Below are positions 39,973 to 44,340 of a stretch of DNA of 44,340 nt, one piece after another. The stretch comes from Candidatus Fermentithermobacillaceae bacterium (GTDB lineage Bacteria > Bacillota > Sulfobacillia > Fermentithermobacillales > Fermentithermobacillaceae), in assembly GCA_018052475.1 (NCBI GenBank), contig JAGPNG010000014.1, positions 1 through 44,340 of the forward strand. Direction: 5' to 3'. The notes under the pieces were generated by a model, which ran no database searches, was not told the origin of the DNA, and worked only from the letters and a program-made list of their open reading frames with translations. How positions within the stretch are numbered: position 1 is the first letter of the stretch; each line of letters begins with the position of its first letter. Position numbers and translations under genes: made by a program.

Positions 39973-41868
39973 TTATGACTGTTTGAATTGGGCCTGGTAA
40001 AGGTTGGCGTATTGTCCTCCTAGAGCTAGCAGTTCCTCGTGGGTGCCTGTTTCAGTTATCTGCCCTTCTTCGACTACCATTATTCGAGTAGCCCACCTTA
40101 CAGTAGACAATCTGTGAGCTACGATGAAAGATGTTCGGCCTTGAAGCAGGGTCTTTAGAGCAGTCTGTATTAGTTTCTCCGTTTCAGGGTCGATATTGGA
40201 CGTGGCTTCGTCTAGAATCAGTATGCGTGGATCGGCCAGTATCGCCCTAGCAAATGCAAGTAGTTGCCGCTGTCCCGCAGAAAGGTTTGCGCCTCTTTCG
40301 AATAGTTGAGAATCAAACCCGTTGGGCATGCTCTCTATAAGCCCATCAATGCATGCAGATCTGGCCGCCTGTTCCAATTCTTCTATTGTGGCGTCAGGTT
40401 TGCCCACCATTAGGTTCTCTCTTATCGTCCCAGAAAAAATCAGTGTATCCTGAAGTACGATGCCCAACTGGCGTCTATACGACAAGAGTGCTACGTTCGC
40501 TAGATCATACCCGTCTACATACACTTTTCCTGCGGATGGCAAGTAGAATCTGGCTAGCAAGTTAATGATCGTGGTTTTCCCTGCTCCAGTAGGGCCGACC
40601 AATGCTACACTCTCGCCGGGTTCAACCTTGAAACTTACGTTTTTCAAAACAGGCTCCTCAGGTTTGTAGCCGAACGATACGTTATCAAAGACCACTTCTC
40701 CTTTTAGGGTAGGAAGATAGATGCTGCCGTACGGCTTAGGTTCTGATTTTGGAAACCTTGCAGCGCGGTTTTCGACTGAAACCAGAGTCGTATCAAGATT
40801 CCCGTCCAAAAGGGCCTCACCAAAGGGGTCCTTCAGCTCAGATACATCCAAAGCCCCTATCTCCGGCTCCAAGTCAAGTATGGTGAATACCCGTTCTGCC
40901 GAGGCCATTGCGGAAAGGATTTGGCTCCAAAACCTAGAAAGCGTACTTATCGGTGCCCAAAACTTGCCCAGGTAGTTTACAAACGCCCAGATAAGCCCGA
41001 TTGTCATTGTACCTTTCAGTACACCGTTGGCGCCGTACCAGATTACGATAGCCGTTCCCACCGCGCCGATAACATCGGTAAGTGGCCAAAAGGCTTGGTC
41101 AAGGCGTATGGCTCTCATATAGGAGTTTAGATAATGTTGGTTATACTTCCTGAACGACTCCGTGTTTGCCTCTTCGAAACCATAGGCTTGGATTACAGCC
41201 AACCCTTGTACTGTCTCATTCAAGTGAGCATTGATGCTTCCGGTTGCTTTTCTAGTTTCTCCCCACGCGTCTTCGAGTACCCATCGCACCTTTGTTAACA
41301 CCAAGGCCAGCAATGGGACGGTGATGAAGGACATAAGTGCCATCTTCCAATCCAGATAAACCATGATGCCTACAATTCCGAAAAGAGAAATCACTTGCGT
41401 TATCATGTTTACCATTCCCGAAGCCGCCAAGTTGCCAATGTGATTCACGTCGTTTGTGATTCGCGAAACTACCTTGCCTACCGGCCTGTGATCAAAGAAA
41501 GAAAAAGGTAAGGTTTCAATATGCGCGAACAAGTTCTGGCGCAGGTCATAAAGGACTTTTTGCCCTAGGAAATTCAGTCTCTTTATCTGAATCCTTGATG
41601 CAAAGAGTTGAAGTGTACGCAGCACCACAAGGGTAGAGAGCACTGCCACTAAAGTTGTGGCATCCCTATTTGCGACGCCTTCATCAATGGCTTTTTTCAA
41701 TAGGAGCGGCTCAACAAGGCCGACCACAATGCCTGTCAAGGTGAGCAACGACACTGTAACAACAGTTTTCTTGTATGGAGCAGCATAGGCAAGGATCCTT
41801 TTCAGATATTCAAAGTTAAAAGGGCGCTCTTCGGCATCTTCGATTAGGTCAAAATCGTATTCTGACAT
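39973..41868 (-). CDS. ABC exporter (TMD-NBD), second gene of pair
   Basis: A 631-residue half-transporter with a six-helix domain (about 35-330) and a C-terminal ATPase domain. Walker A is GPTGAGKTT, the Q-loop LGIVLQDTLIF, the signature LSAGQRQLLAFARAIL, Walker B ILILDEATSNID and the H-loop VAHRLSTV. The ligands are complete. The linker between the membrane and ATPase domains is about 40 residues longer than in its partner. It follows the 43751 gene after 62 bases and resembles the MsbA/YheI group of heterodimeric lipid or drug exporters. No good ribosome binding site precedes ATG 41868. It ends at a REP-like terminator. Confidence 0.93.
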   Translation of the reverse strand: MSEYDFDLIEDAEERPFNFEYLKRILAYAAPYKKTVVTVSLLTLTGIVVGLVEPLLLKKAIDEGVANRDATTLVAVLSTLVVLRTLQLFASRIQIKRLNFLGQKVLYDLRQNLFAHIETLPFSFFDHRPVGKVVSRITNDVNHIGNLAASGMVNMITQVISLFGIVGIMVYLDWKMALMSFITVPLLALVLTKVRWVLEDAWGETRKATGSINAHLNETVQGLAVIQAYGFEEANTESFRKYNQHYLNSYMRAIRLDQAFWPLTDVIGAVGTAIVIWYGANGVLKGTMTIGLIWAFVNYLGKFWAPISTLSRFWSQILSAMASAERVFTILDLEPEIGALDVSELKDPFGEALLDGNLDTTLVSVENRAARFPKSEPKPYGSIYLPTLKGEVVFDNVSFGYKPEEPVLKNVSFKVEPGESVALVGPTGAGKTTIINLLARFYLPSAGKVYVDGYDLANVALLSYRRQLGIVLQDTLIFSGTIRENLMVGKPDATIEELEQAARSACIDGLIESMPNGFDSQLFERGANLSAGQRQLLAFARAILADPRILILDEATSNIDPETEKLIQTALKTLLQGRTSFIVAHRLSTVRWATRIMVVEEGQITETGTHEELLALGGQYANLYQAQFKQS

Positions 41869-41930
41869 GTTGTCGCGAATGGGCCAAAGCGATTAGCACG
41901 TTGCCGCGGGCTAACATCTCCGCCTTTCGC

Positions 41931-43751
41931 TTAGCATCTCCCTTCTGAATTGGCTTCTCTCAGTTGAATTTCCAAAGGTTCACTTTGTGCGTCTGTCAGT
42001 TCGAGGTTGAGAGCACGCTCAATATCTTCTTCCACAAACTGGCTTTCAAATAGGTTCCGGTAGAATCCAGGCTGGGATAAAAGTTCCAGATGAGTCCCAA
42101 TCTGGGCAACTCGCCCTTTGTCTAGGATCACGATCTTGTCTGCTCCCCTTATGGTGGACAACCTCTTAGCTATTATTATTGAAGTTCGTCCTTGCATGAC
42201 CTCGGTAAGGTCTTCTTGGATGCGAGATTCGGTTTCTGTGTCGACGCTCGAGGTGGCCTCGTCCAAGATGAGTATTTTTGGATTCATCAACAGAGCTCTG
42301 GCTAGGGCAACCCGCTGTTTTTGACCTCCTGAAAGGCCGATACCTCTTTCCCCCAGCTCAGTGTCGTATCCTTTTGGGAAGTCCGTTATAAACGGATGGG
42401 CTTGAGCAAGTTTGGCTGCTTCTATGACCTCTTCCAACGAGGCGTCGGGCTTCCCAAGCGAAATGTTCTCCCTCACGGTTGCAGAGAACAGGAAGTTTTC
42501 TTGAAACACGATGCCTATGTTTTTCCGCAGCGATTTCAAGGAAACTTCTCTTAAGTCATGGCCATCTAGGATTACTCGGCCACCGGTAGGGTCTACAAAC
42601 CTAGGTATCATATTTGCCAGAGTGGATTTGCCTGAACCTGTGCCTCCCACGATGGCAACAGTTTCGCCGGGCATTATCTCGAAACTTACATTGTCCAGAG
42701 TCATTCTATTGTCTCCCGGAAATGAGAAAGACACGTTTTCAAATATCAGGTGACCGTCAACATCTTGAAGGTCAATGGCAGATGCACAGTCGCGGATCTG
42801 AGGTTCTTCGTCCAGGATCTCAAAAAGCCGGGGCGCTGCTGCTAAGGCCTGTTCTGCCATGTTCACGAGCCATCCAAGCGTGCGTACGGGATAGATCAAG
42901 CTCCATATAAGCGAGTAGAAAGCAAATAGCGTTCCCATGCTCATCTGGTCTGTGAGCACTAGGTAACCTCCATATCCGATCATGATGACTACAGACAGGT
43001 CACTCAGAAAGTCGAGCATGGGCTGGGCTTTTGCCTCGACGTTGGCGCGTTCCATATTTGCCATGTAGTGTTCCGAGTTCTTCCTTGCGAATTTCTGGAT
43101 CTCGCCAGGTTCATGGGCAAAGGCTTTTACAACTCTTATCCCGGCTATGTTCTCTTGCAGCGTTTCAGTAAGTTCGCCCATTCTTTCCCTGACATGTTTC
43201 CATGCAGGCCTAATTGCTTTGTCGAACTGCATGACAGTCCTGAAAAGAAGAGGGAACGTCACGACGCTTGCTATCATGAGGCGCCAGTTCAAATAGGCCA
43301 AATACGTGCTTACTCCGAGAGTCATGGCTATCATGTTTGCCAAGAGCAAGGCTCCCCAACCGACGAAGTTCTGAACAGAGTCAATATCACTGGTAAGTCT
43401 AGCCATTACCTGACCAGTGCCCATAGTTGAGAAATATGATGGGGGAAGGGTCTGAAGGTGATCATGGACGTCTTGCCTTATCCGGAATATCACTTTCTGA
43501 CCAACCAGTTCAGACAGATACCATTGCACGTAAAGAACTATGCCCTTTACAAACGCGACTTCTACGAAACCCAATGCCAAAGCAGAAAGCAACTTAAGGT
43601 CCCGATTGGGTATGGCAGTGTCGATTATCCTTCTTAGCAGCACAGCTGGCGACATCTCCAGAAATGTAGATGCTAACATCGCCAGAGCCACAATAGCCAA
43701 AAGGAGCCAGTGTGGCTTCAGATATCCAAGAAGTCTTCTTAGATTTGACAT
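41931..43751 (-). CDS. ABC exporter (TMD-NBD), first gene of pair, H-loop Lys
   Basis: A 606-residue half-transporter. Six membrane helices (about 10-310) include LLGYLKPHWLLLAIVALAML and the coupling segment MGELTETLQENIAGIRVVKA. The ATPase domain has Walker A GGTGSGKST, Q-loop IGIVFQENFLF, signature LSGGQKQRVALARALL, Walker B ILILDEATSSVD and D-loop. The switch His is replaced: IIIAKRLSTI where families have IAHRLST. That points to a degenerate nucleotide site in a heterodimer with the 41868 product, in which the other subunit's His is kept. ATG 43751 follows GGAGCAATTTTACC. The upstream gap carries no recognised promoter. Confidence 0.93.
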   Translation of the reverse strand: MSNLRRLLGYLKPHWLLLAIVALAMLASTFLEMSPAVLLRRIIDTAIPNRDLKLLSALALGFVEVAFVKGIVLYVQWYLSELVGQKVIFRIRQDVHDHLQTLPPSYFSTMGTGQVMARLTSDIDSVQNFVGWGALLLANMIAMTLGVSTYLAYLNWRLMIASVVTFPLLFRTVMQFDKAIRPAWKHVRERMGELTETLQENIAGIRVVKAFAHEPGEIQKFARKNSEHYMANMERANVEAKAQPMLDFLSDLSVVIMIGYGGYLVLTDQMSMGTLFAFYSLIWSLIYPVRTLGWLVNMAEQALAAAPRLFEILDEEPQIRDCASAIDLQDVDGHLIFENVSFSFPGDNRMTLDNVSFEIMPGETVAIVGGTGSGKSTLANMIPRFVDPTGGRVILDGHDLREVSLKSLRKNIGIVFQENFLFSATVRENISLGKPDASLEEVIEAAKLAQAHPFITDFPKGYDTELGERGIGLSGGQKQRVALARALLMNPKILILDEATSSVDTETESRIQEDLTEVMQGRTSIIIAKRLSTIRGADKIVILDKGRVAQIGTHLELLSQPGFYRNLFESQFVEEDIERALNLELTDAQSEPLEIQLREANSEGRC

Positions 43752-44036
43752 GGTAAAATTGCTCCTTTAACTGCTTAAATTCGAGTCCGTGAACCGGCGC
43801 AACAGACAGCACCAGGTATTATTTAGAAAACTCAAGTAAGTTGATTTGCTTCTTTCCGGCGCATTAAACAGCCACAAGAGCACACAAAAAAGAAGGGTCT
43901 TAACGATGCAGGCCCAAGCCAATCGGGCGATGATAAGAAGATGCTACTTGAAGATTAGCACTGTTTCAACTCCTCAAACCAAATGATACGTGAATGACAA
44001 GACATACATATCATGTAATACCATATATTGCAATAG

Positions 44037-44065
44037 GAAGCGTCGGGGACGGTCCTTTTTGCTTC
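44037..44065 (+). repeat. REP-like element, degenerate single copy
   Basis: GAAGCGTCGGGGACGGTC followed by CTTTTTGCTTC, 29 bases like the 8064 unit, with changes at the two bases after GAAGC, one G and the A before CTTTTT. Confidence 0.8.
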
Positions 44066-44136
44066 AGGGGAGTCTTTTCCGTGACACATCAAGAACTGGG
44101 TGGGAGGTTCAGCGCTTAAAAGTATGGGTGTTACAA

Positions 44137-44175
44137 AGAACCTCCGGAGACCTATTGGCGGAGTCCGGAGGTTCT
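44137..44175 (-). terminator. Terminator of the edge pntB gene
   Basis: AGAACCTCCGGA (44137-44148) and TCCGGAGGTTCT (44164-44175) are a perfect 12-bp stem with a 15-base loop. On the minus strand the stem is followed by TTTGTAA, and it lies 18 bases past the stop of the gene at 44194. Confidence 0.75.
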
Positions 44176-44193
44176 AAAATAGATGATAATTTG

Positions 44194-44340
44194 TTAGGTA
44201 CTCAGGGATTGCACCTCTTTAATGAGCGAATCCAAAGTCTGTTTGGCATCTCCTAAGAGTAGGTACACATGGTCCATTTCATATAGAGGGTTATCTACTC
44301 CCGAGTAACCGGGATTGGTATCTAAGTTGCACACGATGAC
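44194..44340 (-). CDS. pntB: NAD(P) transhydrogenase subunit beta, C-terminal fragment
   Basis: The last 48 codons of a minus-strand gene whose remainder lies outside the window. The frame reads VIVCNLDTNPGYSGVDNPLY, then YLLLGDAKQTLDSLIKEV and a TAA. NPGYSG(V/I)DNPL and LLGDAK are hallmarks of the NADP(H)-binding domain III end of PntB, the proton-pumping transhydrogenase subunit that exchanges hydride between NADH and NADP+. This fits an anaerobe balancing NADH and NADPH, as the hydrogenase operon also does. The downstream hairpin terminates the gene. Confidence 0.85.
   Translation of the reverse strand, partial: VIVCNLDTNPGYSGVDNPLYEMDHVYLLLGDAKQTLDSLIKEVQSLST

Larger units (their letters stand above)
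43752..44193. other. Intergenic region upstream of the ABC exporters
   Basis: A gene-free stretch between the divergently read edge gene and the ABC operon. It contains one REP-like unit (44037) and the terminator hairpin (44137) of the edge gene. The open plus-strand frame at 43990-44256 runs through both and over the transhydrogenase end, so it is not a gene. I see no RNA gene or clear promoter. Confidence 0.5.

Noticed and set aside
43990-44256. 88-codon plus-strand frame near the right edge
   Set aside because: It runs through a REP-like unit, a terminator hairpin and antisense to the transhydrogenase end.

Overview
The window reads as a chromosomal segment of an anaerobic, probably endospore-lineage Bacillota (Clostridia-like) organism. 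The evidence is an S-layer homology (SLH) protein tail, a NiaR/NiaX niacin pair, ECF-type vitamin transporters, strong GGAGG ribosome binding sites with many GTG/TTG starts, and a complete NAD(P)-linked trimeric [FeFe] hydrogenase operon. Base composition is moderate. No rRNA, tRNA, CRISPR array, insertion sequence or phage was recognised. Species assignment is not possible from sequence reading alone.

Layout. 1-2.55 kb: the 3' end of an SLH protein, a decayed coding stretch, a DUF3796/XRE-regulator pair behind a palindromic operator, and an aminoglycoside-phosphotransferase-like kinase. 2.6-6.13 kb (minus strand): a three-gene cassette of a polytopic membrane protein, a radical SAM/SPASM enzyme with an unusually spaced CX7CX6C cluster motif, and a long coiled-coil protein that starts with a VTNSSSE motif. 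This is the best candidate here for an undescribed system. 6.5-11.7 kb: a MerR regulator, OsmC and ArsC/Spx redox proteins, pdxS, an ECF S component and a MATE exporter. 11.9-13.1 kb: a baeRF-family release-factor homologue.

13.5-21.0 kb (plus strand): the hydrogenase operon. Its first large gene fuses an anti-sigma-type ATPase domain, two [4Fe-4S] ferredoxin motifs, a sensory-type H-cluster domain and a C-terminal Fe-S domain. It is followed by a DRTGG protein, a NuoE-like subunit, a second free-standing HATPase, two thioredoxin-like/NuoF-like subunits and the catalytic HydA. The layout suggests that a redox- or H2-sensing partner-switching module is encoded together with the electron-bifurcating or NADH-linked enzyme it may control.

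21.1-44.3 kb: housekeeping and surface genes. These are an SpoU methyltransferase, an FmdB zinc ribbon, niaX/niaR, a D-aminopeptidase, an M20 peptidase, an AEC transporter, a HAD phosphatase overlapping an OGG-type glycosylase, a lipid kinase, an enoyl-CoA hydratase and a 947-residue PEGA protein. The C-terminal two thirds of the PEGA protein is a regular alternating repeat of about 72 residues. Then come typA, a phosphoribosyltransferase/HD pair, a DUF4330/O-antigen-ligase/glycosyltransferase run, two tandem ABC exporters and, at the edge, the C-terminus of transhydrogenase PntB.

A dispersed REP-like 29-bp element (GAAGC...GGGGACGGT...CTTTTTGCTTC) occurs at four loci. At one it forms a perfect 27-bp stem, at one it encodes the C-terminus of a methyltransferase, and at one it overlaps a stop codon.
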